DNA of 64,000 nucleotides. Origin: Pontibacter sp. G13 (lineage in GTDB: Bacteria; Bacteroidota; Bacteroidia; J057). This document shows, in pieces, positions 7,948-17,312 of this stretch (positions within the stretch are counted from its first letter, which is position 1; the number at the start of each line of letters is the position of its first letter). Location of the stretch: the NCBI RefSeq assembly GCF_031851795.1, contig NZ_CP134696.1, forward strand, positions 1,731,576-1,795,575, in the 5' to 3' direction. The notes beneath the pieces were generated by a model. It did not search any database. It saw only the letters and a list, made by a program, of their open reading frames with translations, and was not told where the DNA came from. The position numbers and the translations under genes are program-made.

Positions 7948-9267
7948 TTATTCAGAATGTGTAGTACTGTAGGACGGGACGCGGAAACCGTACAAGGCGA
8001 TTGCCACAAAGCAGCCTACGGGCATGATGTAGGAGATGAACACATTGGTTTGATCCAATAGCAATCCCTGCAATGGCGGCAACAAAGATCCCCCTGCAAT
8101 CGCCATCACGAGACCGGCAGCCCCGAGCTTGGCATCTTCTCCTACCCCTTTCAACGCCAATCCGTAGATCGTCGGGAACATCAGGGACATACATCCAGAG
8201 ATCGCCACCAAGGAGTATAATCCCACTCTACCGCCAACGCCGATGACCGGAATCAGCAATACCACCGCGCCAATCGCGAGCAACATCAGCAATCGCCCAG
8301 GCTGGAGGTATTTCAACAGGAACGTACATACAAAACGGCTCACCCCGAAGAGGACCATCGCATAGAAATTGAAGTCCACAGCTTTTGCGGCTGCTTCGGC
8401 TTCCAGCATCCCCTCGGACATCAAGACCTCCGTTCCGTAGTGAATCGTATAGGTCCAGACGGTGATCTGAGCACCCACATAGAATGCCTGTGCAATCACG
8501 CCATTGCGATAGCGGAGATTGGACCAGAGCCGGTTGAAGGTTTCGCCTACATTCAGGGTATTCGAAGCATCCTTGCCCGTCGGCATCTTGGTGAGCATGA
8601 TCAGGACGAACATCACCAAAATCACCACGCCGATCGCCACATAAGGCCCGCGTACGATGGCCAAGTCCGCCATTTTTACCGCTTCGAATTGCTCGGCAGC
8701 CATGGCTCCACGCTCTTCCGCGCTGAATTCCGCCATTTTCGCCAAGATCCATTCTTTCGCAGCCAAAATCCCCACGATAGAACCGATCGGATTAAACGCC
8801 TGTGCCAGATTCAAACGCTGCGTGGCAGTCTCATCCGCACCCATGGACAGAATGTAGGGATTGGCACTGGTCTCCAGAAAGCTCAATCCGCAAGTCATGA
8901 TGAAGAAGGAAGCACAGAATGGCCAGAACATACCCACCCAACTCGCTGGGATGAAAAGCATTCCACCAATGGCATACAAAGCCAGTCCTAGCAGAATCCC
9001 GGATTTGTAGGAATAGCGTTTGATGAAGAGTGCAGCAGGAATCGCCATGAAACAGTATCCGCCGTAAAAGGCAAACTGCACAAACGAGCTCAAGAAAGCA
9101 CTCTGATTGAAGATCGTTCCAAAGGCCTTGACCAACGGATTGGTCAGGTCATTGGCAAAGCCCCAAAGCGCGAAACAGAAGGTGATCAGCGCAAAGGGAA
9201 GCAAAAGCCCCCGAGCAATCAGGGGCGTCTGCTTTTGTTCAGTGTCCAATATTTGTTGTTGCGACAT
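7948..9267 (-). CDS. fucP: L-fucose:H+ symporter family permease (FucP-like, MFS)
   Basis: A 439-aa major facilitator of the fucose permease family, close to the 438 aa of E. coli FucP. About twelve hydrophobic segments are visible, beginning FALITFCFALWGFANDLTNP with the FucP-type N-terminus. Other recognisable stretches are YKSGILLGLALYAIGG, FLETSANPYILSMG (the conserved SANPY segment) and, in the C-terminal half, AQITVWTYTIHYG. It should import L-fucose, and possibly L-galactose, across the inner membrane. It heads the operon with the mutarotase and dehydratase; about 96 bp separate it from the GH29 gene upstream. Confidence 0.88.
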   Translation of the reverse strand: MSQQQILDTEQKQTPLIARGLLLPFALITFCFALWGFANDLTNPLVKAFGTIFNQSAFLSSFVQFAFYGGYCFMAIPAALFIKRYSYKSGILLGLALYAIGGMLFIPASWVGMFWPFCASFFIMTCGLSFLETSANPYILSMGADETATQRLNLAQAFNPIGSIVGILAAKEWILAKMAEFSAEERGAMAAEQFEAVKMADLAIVRGPYVAIGVVILVMFVLIMLTKMPTGKDASNTLNVGETFNRLWSNLRYRNGVIAQAFYVGAQITVWTYTIHYGTEVLMSEGMLEAEAAAKAVDFNFYAMVLFGVSRFVCTFLLKYLQPGRLLMLLAIGAVVLLIPVIGVGGRVGLYSLVAISGCMSLMFPTIYGLALKGVGEDAKLGAAGLVMAIAGGSLLPPLQGLLLDQTNVFISYIMPVGCFVAIALYGFRVPSYSTTHSE

Positions 9268-9363
9268 ACTTCGAGCGTAGGAGTGAACTCAGAAGCTGCT
9301 TAATGCTTCCGCCTTCGGCTGAAAACGAAAAACCTTAAACAGCTTCCTTTAAAAGATTGACTA

Positions 9364-10896
9364 TCAAGAAGCGGAGTGGGAGATCTTGATGGTGTATGCG
9401 TGGTTGCCAACGGCTTCAGCTGGAAGGGTTACCTTCAATCCTGCGTCGGTCTTTTCGAAAGCCAAATCGCCTTCGTTGCCCAACAATTCTACCGCGGAGA
9501 TTTCCATCTCGGTATCCTTCAAGCTTGTGATCAAAACCTCAGAAGACTCTGGCCATTCCATCATGATGGCGTAAAGTGCGCCTTCTTTCTGGGTGAATCG
9601 CAAGTCCTCAGCAGTGAACGCCTTGTTCTTTTTCTCTTGGTGGTGTCCGCTGGCAAACTGGGTAGGACCTTCACCGAATACATCCCAAGGACGCGTTTCG
9701 TAGATCGCTTCACCGTTTACGTTCAACCATTCGCCCATTTCCAACAATACTTCTGCCTGATCTTGAGGGATCGTACCGTCAGCTTTAGGTCCTACGTTGA
9801 GGAGCAAGCATCCATTTTTGGATACGATGTCCACCAAGTCGTGAATCAAGGTGGTAGGAGTCTTGGACTTCCAATTGGTGACATACCCCCAAGAGTTTTT
9901 GCCTACAGAAGTATCTGTCTGCCAAGGGAATTTGTGGATCTTGGACAGACGACCACGCTCGATATCCAATACATTGGAACCTTCTGGGAAGGATTCCATG
10001 GAGAAGTTTTTGGTCTGGAGGACTACGTCACGGTTCCATTCTTCACCGCGGTTGTAGTAGTAAGCAGCCAATTTCGGGTGGTATGGGCCGAATTCTTCGT
10101 TGTCGATGTAGAAGTCAAACCACAGCACATCTGGCTGGTACTTGTCGATGATCTCGGTTGTACGATCCCACCAGTGCGCCAAGAATTCTTCGTCACATGG
10201 CGTGTACTGCTCGTGAGGACGGCTGTAGAGGTCGGAGAATTCAGGATCATTGGTGTCCCATCCTTCCTTGCGGCCGTAATAGTTCCAGTTGAAGGCAAAG
10301 TGGCTGGAGGCTCCGAATTTCAGGCCTCTTGCACGAGTCGCTTCTGCAAGCTCCCCGATCACATCCCGCTTTGGGCCCATGTCTACGGAGTTCCAACGCG
10401 TCTTGGTAGATCCGTACATCGCAAATCCGTCGTGGTGCTCGGCTACAGGAATGATGTAGCGCGCGCCCGCAGATTCGAACAAATCCAACCATTCATTGGC
10501 ATTGAAATTTTCGGCCTTGAACTCCGGGATGAAGTCCTTGTAACCGAATTTGTCAGGTCCCCCGTAGGTCTCCACATGGTGGTCGTACATGGGGTTGTTG
10601 GTGTTCTTTCCTTCACCTTTTGCATTGCGGACCGTGTCGGCCTCATACATGCGGCGAGGATACCATTCGGAGCCAAATGCAGGAACTGCGTATGGGCCCC
10701 AGTGAATGAAGATACCAAACTTGGCATCGGCAAACCATTCAGGGATCTCATACTGTTGGATGGACTCCCAGTTGGCTTCATAAGTTTTTTGAGGAGTAGA
10801 GGTCGTAGTCCGACTCTCCAGATTGCATCCGGTCGCTACCAGTCCCAAAACCAGTAGCATGACCAGACGACGGCTGAGTGACGTAGGTCGGTTCAT
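9364..10896 (-). CDS. GH29 family alpha-L-fucosidase, lipoprotein
   Basis: 510 aa. A lipoprotein signal ends at Cys24 (LVATGC), so the enzyme is probably anchored in the periplasm or on the outer membrane. GH29 features are FGIFIHWGPYAVPAFGSEWY (residues 60-79), EHHDGFAMY (153-161) and DVLWFDFYID, where Asp261 fits the catalytic nucleophile. A C-terminal beta-sandwich follows from about residue 410. GH29 enzymes release alpha-L-fucose with retention, and some remove alpha-L-galactose. Next to GH117, GH2 and sulfatase genes, the L-galactosidase option deserves weight. It is likely transcribed with the downstream FucP operon. Confidence 0.92.
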   Translation of the reverse strand: MNRPTSLSRRLVMLLVLGLVATGCNLESRTTTSTPQKTYEANWESIQQYEIPEWFADAKFGIFIHWGPYAVPAFGSEWYPRRMYEADTVRNAKGEGKNTNNPMYDHHVETYGGPDKFGYKDFIPEFKAENFNANEWLDLFESAGARYIIPVAEHHDGFAMYGSTKTRWNSVDMGPKRDVIGELAEATRARGLKFGASSHFAFNWNYYGRKEGWDTNDPEFSDLYSRPHEQYTPCDEEFLAHWWDRTTEIIDKYQPDVLWFDFYIDNEEFGPYHPKLAAYYYNRGEEWNRDVVLQTKNFSMESFPEGSNVLDIERGRLSKIHKFPWQTDTSVGKNSWGYVTNWKSKTPTTLIHDLVDIVSKNGCLLLNVGPKADGTIPQDQAEVLLEMGEWLNVNGEAIYETRPWDVFGEGPTQFASGHHQEKKNKAFTAEDLRFTQKEGALYAIMMEWPESSEVLITSLKDTEMEISAVELLGNEGDLAFEKTDAGLKVTLPAEAVGNHAYTIKISHSAS

Positions 10897-11023
10897 ATTC
10901 AGTGGATATTTTGCCTGATTTGATCATAAATCGGTCGCTCAATATCCCCAATATTCACCCCTTCGGTTAGAACGTATGGTTATATTCGTTATACACCGAC
11001 TCCGGCGTACATACTTGACACAA

Positions 11024-11065
11024 GACAAATACCTCTGGATCAAATCTGAACAATTGGACAAATAC
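11024..11065. promoter_or_regulatory. Possible operator: direct repeat GACAAATAC
   Basis: Two copies of GACAAATAC, 33 bp apart (about three helical turns), lie 128-170 bp upstream of the GH29 start. A related GGACAAATG occurs at about 12917 upstream of the GH117 gene. On the minus strand they read (T/C)ATTTGTC, so they could instead be -7 promoter boxes of TAnnTTTG type. Confidence 0.25.
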
Positions 11066-11304
11066 ACGCTACCACAACCCCCTCTAATCATCTGACGGTC
11101 AAATCATCCCCTTTTTTGTACGACTGGACATTTACTCCCCCCTTCCCTTTCAAATCATTTATTCTACCCATATCTGCTAGATTATCGGCCATTTGAAAAT
11201 CTTGCATCCTATGTTTCTCCTACAGTTTCCTCCTTCCTCAGGTGTAGGGTCCAACTTCATGGCATCATCCTTGGCAATGTCAGACAATTGCTCAGTGAAG
11301 CGGG

Positions 11305-11510
11305 CAATTTGGGCGTATCCCAGCGTGCTTGGCAATCGGTTTCCTCCCAAGTGTGGGGTCGCTGGGTCGGTCCCTTCCGTGCTCGCTGGCGCTCGGTCGC
11401 AGATCCGCGGGCGATAGATCGCCGCCCACGGATCTGCGACTCCGCCTGACGGCAGCCACTTCAGGCACCTTACGCCGCCACGGACAGCCGCACATCAAAA
11501 AGGGCAGCAT
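11305..11510 (+). repeat. Dispersed intergenic repeat, copy 2 (hairpin subtype)
   Basis: Starts TTTGGGCGTATCCCAGCGTG and ends GGACAGCCGCACAT. The internal hairpin has a 16-bp stem with one mismatch at 11398-11413 / 11423-11438 and loop ATAGATCGC. The stem sequence is unlike that of copy 1 or copy 7 although loop and flanks are shared. Confidence 0.75.
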
Positions 11511-11655
11511 AAAGCCGCCCCCAACCAAAACGAATTGGTCCCAGATGTCTCTGGTCTCCTTAAGTAAACAATGGTTCCTGCTTGAGCAGAATCCTTGGAC
11601 GGAAAAGAGCAGGGCTCTTCCGCCCAAGAAATCCAACTAACAGAATATCTTTTGA

Positions 11656-12831
11656 CTAGATCGCCTTCTTTTCCTTGCGGTCGTAGCGCTTGATGAACTG
11701 CACATTGTAGGAGCGATACTGGTGCGTCAACCCCCAGCCCAAAGCTTCAATGGGGTTTTCATCACTCGCAAGGCTACGTACCAATCCCGGAGCATGTGGA
11801 CCGCCCCGGATGTGGGACTTGATCTCGAAGTTGATGCCATCCTTGGCAAACTGAAGCGTGTTGCGCTCAGGGCCATCCGTCAGGAGCATGGCAGCGATTC
11901 CGTCCTGATAAGGCCATACTGCGATCTCATGACCACTATTGGTGATCGGATTGTAGAGAGATTTCTCGTAAGGCCCTGTCAGGTTGTCCGAGATAGCTAC
12001 CCCCCATTTGATTTCACGACCACCGAAGGTAGTCCGCTCACCCATTCGCTCACCTTTGTAGTAGAGGTAGAATTTGTCTTTGTAGACTAAGAGGGTTGGA
12101 TCGTGTACTTTGTGGCTATCGAAATCGCCTTGCTCGATCACGCTATATCGATCGTTGTGGTCGTCTCCATCCCAAATACCGTTGTCGGCAGGGCTAAGGA
12201 TCGGCTCATCCAACGTTTCAAACGGTCCATACGGATTGTCTGCAATGGCCATTCCCACTTGATTCTTCACACGCTTCACATAAGGATGCTTGACGGTCTG
12301 ATACACGAGGATATAGTTGCCGTCGTGCGCCAAGATTTCTGGGGTAAATACAGAGCGGTCATCGTAGCGGCCGCGTTCTGCACGTCCTACCACCATTCCT
12401 TCTTCTTTCCATGTCCAGCCATCCTCAGAGGTCGCGTGCCAGATATCGGAGAGATCCCAAGGGAATACTTTGGCCTCCATATCTCCAGTTCCAAATCCCG
12501 CTACATCACCGGTAGACTTTGTGTAATACACATGGTAGAGTCCATCAGCCTCGATGATGGCACTTGGGTCACGACGTACCACGCCATCCTCAGGAGCCAA
12601 ATCCCCTTTCAAAGGGCTATAATTGAAGTCTACGAACCACTCTGGGCCTTGGTCGTAGTGGCGCTCCATGGCACGCTTGGAGGCAAGGCTCATGTGATCG
12701 GGATCTGAGATAGCATTGTCGCGGTAGCGTTGAGACAGATCTTCAGTTGGCGCGGAGGAAGGCACTGTACAACCAGCAGCTCCAAGGGTCGCAATCAGTC
12801 CTCCCATGACGAGGAAGCGAGAAAGGTTCAT
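11656..12831 (-). CDS. GH117 family glycoside hydrolase, lipoprotein
   Basis: 391 aa from the ATG at 12831, chosen because it gives a lipoprotein signal ending at Cys21 (LGAAGC). It matches GH117, the five-bladed propeller alpha-1,3-(3,6-anhydro)-L-galactosidases: [80 protein letters not shown] and [10 protein letters not shown]. Asp88, Asp244 and His301 fall where characterised members carry the catalytic residues (from memory). GH117 normally removes terminal 3,6-anhydro-L-galactose from agar oligosaccharides. Some clades in marine bacteria have unknown activity, so specificity is open. It shares a divergent control region with the sulfatase gene. Confidence 0.85.
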   Translation of the reverse strand: MNLSRFLVMGGLIATLGAAGCTVPSSAPTEDLSQRYRDNAISDPDHMSLASKRAMERHYDQGPEWFVDFNYSPLKGDLAPEDGVVRRDPSAIIEADGLYHVYYTKSTGDVAGFGTGDMEAKVFPWDLSDIWHATSEDGWTWKEEGMVVGRAERGRYDDRSVFTPEILAHDGNYILVYQTVKHPYVKRVKNQVGMAIADNPYGPFETLDEPILSPADNGIWDGDDHNDRYSVIEQGDFDSHKVHDPTLLVYKDKFYLYYKGERMGERTTFGGREIKWGVAISDNLTGPYEKSLYNPITNSGHEIAVWPYQDGIAAMLLTDGPERNTLQFAKDGINFEIKSHIRGGPHAPGLVRSLASDENPIEALGWGLTHQYRSYNVQFIKRYDRKEKKAI

Positions 12832-13050
12832 ATCAAATGGATTGGTCTTGTTGAGCGGTCCCAAAACAGATGTGGGACTGAATGGCTAAATTCGGGCATT
12901 CGGCCGCCTTCCAGTAGGACAAATGTTCATTTCCCTACCTGATAGCGATCAGCCCATTCTGACCAAGTCTCGGAATTGCCATATTGGGGAAATGCGGGTA
13001 CCACAAATTCAAAAACCCGCCTCAAATCCCATTACCATACGAAATTGACT
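12832..13050. promoter_or_regulatory. Divergent control region, GH117 / sulfatase
   Basis: 219 bp between two divergent start codons must contain both promoters. AACATTTG on the minus strand near 12920 resembles the Bacteroidota -7 element TAnnTTTG for the GH117 gene. No clear element was found for the sulfatase. Confidence 0.35.
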
Positions 13051-14652
13051 ATGCACTACGTCAACCATCTTCGGAGATTTTTCCTCCTTCTGGGCTGTTT
13101 GGGACTCATTTCCCTCATTTCCCTAGACTCGACTTTTGCTCAACAACCCAATATTATCTATATCATGTCCGATGACCACACCACACAGGCCATCGGAGCA
13201 TACGGCAGTAGACTGGCAGGATTGGACCCTACTCCCAACCTCGATGACCTCGCCGAAGGGGGCATGTTGTTCCATCAGGTATTCTGTGTAAACTCCATTT
13301 GTACGCCCAGCCGGGCCTCCATTTTGTCTGGGCAATATCCACAGACCAATGGGGTACTGGATCTCGATCACCATCTCCCCATTGCCAAGCAGCACCTTCC
13401 GAGAGAATTGTCCGCCCTGGGCTATTCTACCGCCATCATCGGCAAATGGCACCTAAAAAATGAACCACAGGCATTCGATCACTACGAAGTCCTACCCGTC
13501 CAAGGGAAATACTTTGACCCGAAATTCCGCAAAAAGGGCGCTGGAGACTGGCCCAAAAACCTCGTTCAATACGAAGGACATTCCACAGACATCATCACCG
13601 ATCTGACCTTGGAGTATCTCGAAAACCGCGATACCACCAAGCCCTTTTTCCTGATGCACCATTATAAGGCGCCGCACGACGATTTCGAATTCGCGCCTCG
13701 ATATGAAGACTATCTCGCTGAAACGGAAATCCCGGAACCCGCGAGCTTGTACAACCAGCCCTACTTTGGTTCTGAAGCTACAAGAGGGGCCAATGACAGC
13801 CTTCATCAATACATCGGAACCTCTGTCTCCAATCGGCACTTCCGCAGAAACTATGTCAAAATGTATGAGCTGGAAGATCTGCCAGCGGATGAGGCTACCC
13901 ACATTTCCTACCAGACCTACCTCAAGCGGTACCTCCGCTGTGTAAAAGGCGTGGATGACAATCTCGGGCGCTTGTTTGATTACCTCAAAAAAGAAGGGCT
14001 CTGGGACAATACCATCATCGTCTACACAGGAGACCAAGGGATGATGCTTGGCGAGCACGACCTCCAAGACAAGCGCTGGATGTATGAAGAATCCATGCGA
14101 ATGCCGTTTATCATGCACGTACCCGGGGAAGAAGCAGGCAGACATTCCGCTCGCTTGATCAACAATACCGACTTTGCCCCGACCCTCATCGAACTGGCTG
14201 GCGGCAAAGCTCCCGAATACATGCAAGGCATGAGTTTCGCCAAGGAAGTCCGCGGCGAGGAAATCACCGAATGGCGCACTGCCACCTACTATCGCTACTG
14301 GATGCACATGATCCACCACGAGGTACCGGCGCACTTTGGCATTCGGACGGACCGGTACAAACTCATATTCTATTACAGCAGCCACTATCTGGAAGGCGAC
14401 GCTGGCAAGGATTTTTACTGGTGGAAACAATACACGCCTGTGGGAAATATCCCTCCTGCTGCCTGGGAACTCTACGATTTGGAGCTCGACCCTCAGGAGC
14501 TTCACAATCGCTACGCCGATCCCGCCTACCAAGAGATCGTGGCTGAGCTGAAAGCCGAACTCAAACAGCTCCGAGAAGACCTCAACGAGACCGACGAAGC
14601 CTATCCCGCCATCCAACGGATCGTCGAATCGCACTGGAACGATCCCCGATAA
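13051..14652 (+). CDS. Secreted S1-family sulfatase
   Basis: 533 aa from the ATG at 13051, which gives a good signal peptide ending near STFAQQ. The formylglycine motif is intact: Cys84 in SICTPSRAS (C-x-P-S-R). Metal-site residues start at IYIMSDDH (Asp41, Asp42). Other S1 landmarks are SALGYSTAIIGKWHL, HYKAPHDDFEF and VYTGDQGMMLGEHDLQDKRW. Such exo-sulfatases remove sulfate esters from glycans in the periplasm after Cys is converted to formylglycine; no maturase gene is in the window. The neighbouring GH genes point to a sulfated algal polysaccharide. The exact S1 subfamily cannot be assigned by eye. Confidence 0.93.
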   Translation: MHYVNHLRRFFLLLGCLGLISLISLDSTFAQQPNIIYIMSDDHTTQAIGAYGSRLAGLDPTPNLDDLAEGGMLFHQVFCVNSICTPSRASILSGQYPQTNGVLDLDHHLPIAKQHLPRELSALGYSTAIIGKWHLKNEPQAFDHYEVLPVQGKYFDPKFRKKGAGDWPKNLVQYEGHSTDIITDLTLEYLENRDTTKPFFLMHHYKAPHDDFEFAPRYEDYLAETEIPEPASLYNQPYFGSEATRGANDSLHQYIGTSVSNRHFRRNYVKMYELEDLPADEATHISYQTYLKRYLRCVKGVDDNLGRLFDYLKKEGLWDNTIIVYTGDQGMMLGEHDLQDKRWMYEESMRMPFIMHVPGEEAGRHSARLINNTDFAPTLIELAGGKAPEYMQGMSFAKEVRGEEITEWRTATYYRYWMHMIHHEVPAHFGIRTDRYKLIFYYSSHYLEGDAGKDFYWWKQYTPVGNIPPAAWELYDLELDPQELHNRYADPAYQEIVAELKAELKQLREDLNETDEAYPAIQRIVESHWNDPR

Positions 14653-14768
14653 TCGTACATCTAAGCCCAATTTCCTGCTGGGGTTGCCACAAGTGGTATG
14701 ATCATGATCATTCGTGATACCCCATGCAGGGAATTCTGGGCACCTTGCCAGACAAAGAATTTACCCGC

Positions 14769-17258
14769 ATGCAGCTACACACACGCATTTTGGGCCGAGT
14801 GCCCTTTGGTTTGGTTGCGGGACTGCTTCTGGCAATGTGTCCTTGGACGACCAGCCTTCAGGCACAGTCTCCCTCCTTTCTCGATGGATGGAAATTCGCG
14901 CAAGGCGACCATCCTGAGGCCATTCAACCCCAATTTGAAGACTCCGACTGGGAGACCGTTTCCATCCCCCACGATTGGAGTATCGCAGGCCCATTTGATC
15001 GTGAAAATCCTTCCTTCTCTAGAGGTGCCTGGCTTCCTGCCGGTATCTGTTTTTACCGCAAAACGTTCGATTTGCCTATCGATGTTTCCCACAAATTGGT
15101 GAGCATCTATTTCGATGGCGCATACCGCAATGCCGAGGTTTGGATCAATGGCCACTATCTCGGAAAACGCCCCATGGGGTACATAGCCTTCGAATACGAC
15201 CTGACCCCTTATCTCCGCCCAGATAATGAACAGGTGCTGACAGTCAAGCTCGACAACTCAGCTCAGCCGGGATCAAGATGGTACTCGGGTACTGGAATCT
15301 ACCGAGAGGCATATCTGAAATTCCGCGACCCGATTCACATTCCTACTTGGGGCGCATATACCCGGACTGAATCAGCCAGCACCGACAAGGCAACGCTGTT
15401 TTGCGAAGTGCCTGTTCTCAATAGCACCAATGCTGATGCGGAGGTGGAAATTCGCACAGCCGTGATCAGCGAAACGGGCTCTACCGTAGCGCAAACACGC
15501 CAAGTGATCGGGGTAGGTGCCAATCAATCCGGAAAAGTATCCTTCAATCTGGATGTCAAAAATCCAGCACTCTGGTCCTTGGATCATCCGCATCGCTATC
15601 GGATGAATCACACACTGGTAGTGAATGGAGCCATCCGCCATACCGAATCTTACTGGACAGGCATCCGCGAGATGACCTATGATTCCGATCGAGGATTCAG
15701 CCTCAATGGAGAGTGGATGAAGTTGAAAGGCGTTTGTCTGCACCACGCGGGAGGCCCCTTGGGAGCAGCGGTCGAGCGGGCGACGATTGAGCGGCAGATC
15801 CTCAAGCTCAAGGCAATGGGTTGCAATTCGATCCGAACCGCACACAACCCATTCTCCACCGAGTTTTTTGAAGTATGCGACAGCATGGGAATCCTCGTGA
15901 TGGCAGAATCCTTCGATGAATGGCAAGTAGTCAAGGAGCCCAAAACCTTCCGTGAGAATGGCGATGGAATCCGTATCCCGGTGGATTATTATGCTGAGTT
16001 GTTTGACGAATGGGCGGATAGAGACCTCACAGACATGATTCTGAGAGACCGAAACCATCCTTCCATCTTCATGTGGAGTATCGGAAACGAGATCGAGCAG
16101 ATGCGCGAAGAATCCGGTATTGCCATCACAGCTAGATTGCAGAATATCTGCCACAGCCTCGACAATCGCCCCGTGACCAACGGAATCAATGGCTATGGAT
16201 GGGGCTCATTCCCCAACCGTGAAGCAGAAGGGGTTCTGGATGTCGTCGGCTACAATTACGCCAAGGATGCCAACTTTGTCGAAGAGCGCAAGAACTATCC
16301 CAACCGCAAAGTGATCGTAACGGAGACCACTTCTGCTCAGACCTTTAGAGCGCGTGGCAGCTATACGTTGGACACGCATTTCCCAGACAGATTGGGACTT
16401 CCCTACGAAGAGAATCCCGACACCAAGAAGTTTCTCGACAACCGGGGAGACTTTCAGGCAGGGATCGACATGTGGAAGGCCGTCAAACATCGTGACCACG
16501 TAATGGGCCATTTCATCTGGACAGGCTGGGATTACCTCGGAGAAACCATCCCCTACCCTTGGCCTGCCCGTTCCAGCTCGTTCGGTGTGATCGACTTGGC
16601 GGGATTTCCCAAGGATGGGTATTACTTCTACCAATCCCAGTGGACTCCCGAGCCGATGGTGCACATTTTCCCGCATTGGAACTGGAAAGGTCACGAAGGA
16701 AAAACCGTCACTGTCAAAGGCTTCACCAATGCCGAAGAAGTGGAAATCCTCGTCAATGGACGCACATTCGGTATTCGACTCAATGATCCCGACAGCGCTC
16801 AAATGCTCGAGTGGAAGGTACCTTATACCCCAGGCAACCTGACGGCTGTGGCCCGTGTGAACGGCGCAGAAGTGGCTCGTCAAGAAATTTATACCGCTGG
16901 CAAGGCCCGGACGGTGGAGTTTACGACTTCCACCAAACCACTCATCGCAGGTGGACGGGACCTTCGATATGTGGAAGTTCAGATCGTAGACCGAAACGGG
17001 TATCCCGTACCTGATGCCATGCATGATTTGACCTTCACCGTGGCAGGTGCCGGTAGTTTGGCGGGAGTCGGAAACGGCAATCCGCAGAGTACCCAATCCT
17101 TTGTTGCGGATCACCATCAGGCATTCCATGGCAAGGCGTTGGCGATTGTCCGATCTGGAGAGGAGTCCGGCACATTGACCCTGACAGTCAGTGCAAAAGG
17201 CCTAAAAAGACAGACATTGACTTGGGAGGTGGCGGCTCCAAAAACCGCTGAACGTTGA
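14769..17258 (+). CDS. GH2 family beta-galactosidase-like enzyme
   Basis: 829 aa from the ATG at 14769, which supplies a signal peptide (RILGRVPFGLVAGLLLAM, cleavage near SLQAQ). Order: N-terminal sugar-binding beta domain (about 35-185; DWETVSIPHDWSI), Ig-like domain, TIM barrel from about 305 with GVCLHHAGGPLG, acid/base Glu441 in MWSIGNEIEQ and nucleophile Glu520 in IVTETT. A DUF4982-like domain (VKGFTNAEEVEILVNG) and a C-terminal Big/GH2-C domain follow. GH2 enzymes of this build hydrolyse terminal beta-galactose or beta-glucuronic acid. In this setting beta-galactosidase on an algal galactan is plausible. It follows the sulfatase gene by about 116 bp, co-directional. Confidence 0.9.
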   Translation: MQLHTRILGRVPFGLVAGLLLAMCPWTTSLQAQSPSFLDGWKFAQGDHPEAIQPQFEDSDWETVSIPHDWSIAGPFDRENPSFSRGAWLPAGICFYRKTFDLPIDVSHKLVSIYFDGAYRNAEVWINGHYLGKRPMGYIAFEYDLTPYLRPDNEQVLTVKLDNSAQPGSRWYSGTGIYREAYLKFRDPIHIPTWGAYTRTESASTDKATLFCEVPVLNSTNADAEVEIRTAVISETGSTVAQTRQVIGVGANQSGKVSFNLDVKNPALWSLDHPHRYRMNHTLVVNGAIRHTESYWTGIREMTYDSDRGFSLNGEWMKLKGVCLHHAGGPLGAAVERATIERQILKLKAMGCNSIRTAHNPFSTEFFEVCDSMGILVMAESFDEWQVVKEPKTFRENGDGIRIPVDYYAELFDEWADRDLTDMILRDRNHPSIFMWSIGNEIEQMREESGIAITARLQNICHSLDNRPVTNGINGYGWGSFPNREAEGVLDVVGYNYAKDANFVEERKNYPNRKVIVTETTSAQTFRARGSYTLDTHFPDRLGLPYEENPDTKKFLDNRGDFQAGIDMWKAVKHRDHVMGHFIWTGWDYLGETIPYPWPARSSSFGVIDLAGFPKDGYYFYQSQWTPEPMVHIFPHWNWKGHEGKTVTVKGFTNAEEVEILVNGRTFGIRLNDPDSAQMLEWKVPYTPGNLTAVARVNGAEVARQEIYTAGKARTVEFTTSTKPLIAGGRDLRYVEVQIVDRNGYPVPDAMHDLTFTVAGAGSLAGVGNGNPQSTQSFVADHHQAFHGKALAIVRSGEESGTLTLTVSAKGLKRQTLTWEVAAPKTAER

Positions 17259-17270
17259 TTCAATCTTTGG

Positions 17271-17294
17271 GGCCCGGTCTTGCGTTTCCGGGCC
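17271..17294 (+). terminator. Weak intrinsic terminator after GH2 gene
   Basis: GGCCCGG / CCGGGCC 7-bp stem with a 10-nt loop followed by ATTTAATTT. It sits between the GH2 stop and the lactonase start and could reduce read-through. Confidence 0.45.
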
Positions 17295-17312
17295 ATTTAA
17301 TTTCCTGAGAAT

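Larger units (their letters stand above)
10897..11655. other. Gene-free region upstream of the GH29 gene
   Basis: No gene is supported. The left part (10897-11190) is AT-richer and should hold the GH29 promoter. GACAAATAC occurs twice, at 11024-11032 and 11057-11065. The right part (about 11305-11510) is a dispersed repeat. Confidence 0.5.

Noticed and set aside
9376-10857. 493-aa plus-strand frame
   Set aside because: Lies antisense to the GH29 gene, whose protein has all family motifs; the antisense frame has no recognisable domain.
13492-14670. 392-aa minus-strand frame
   Set aside because: Antisense to the sulfatase gene with its intact CTPSR motif.
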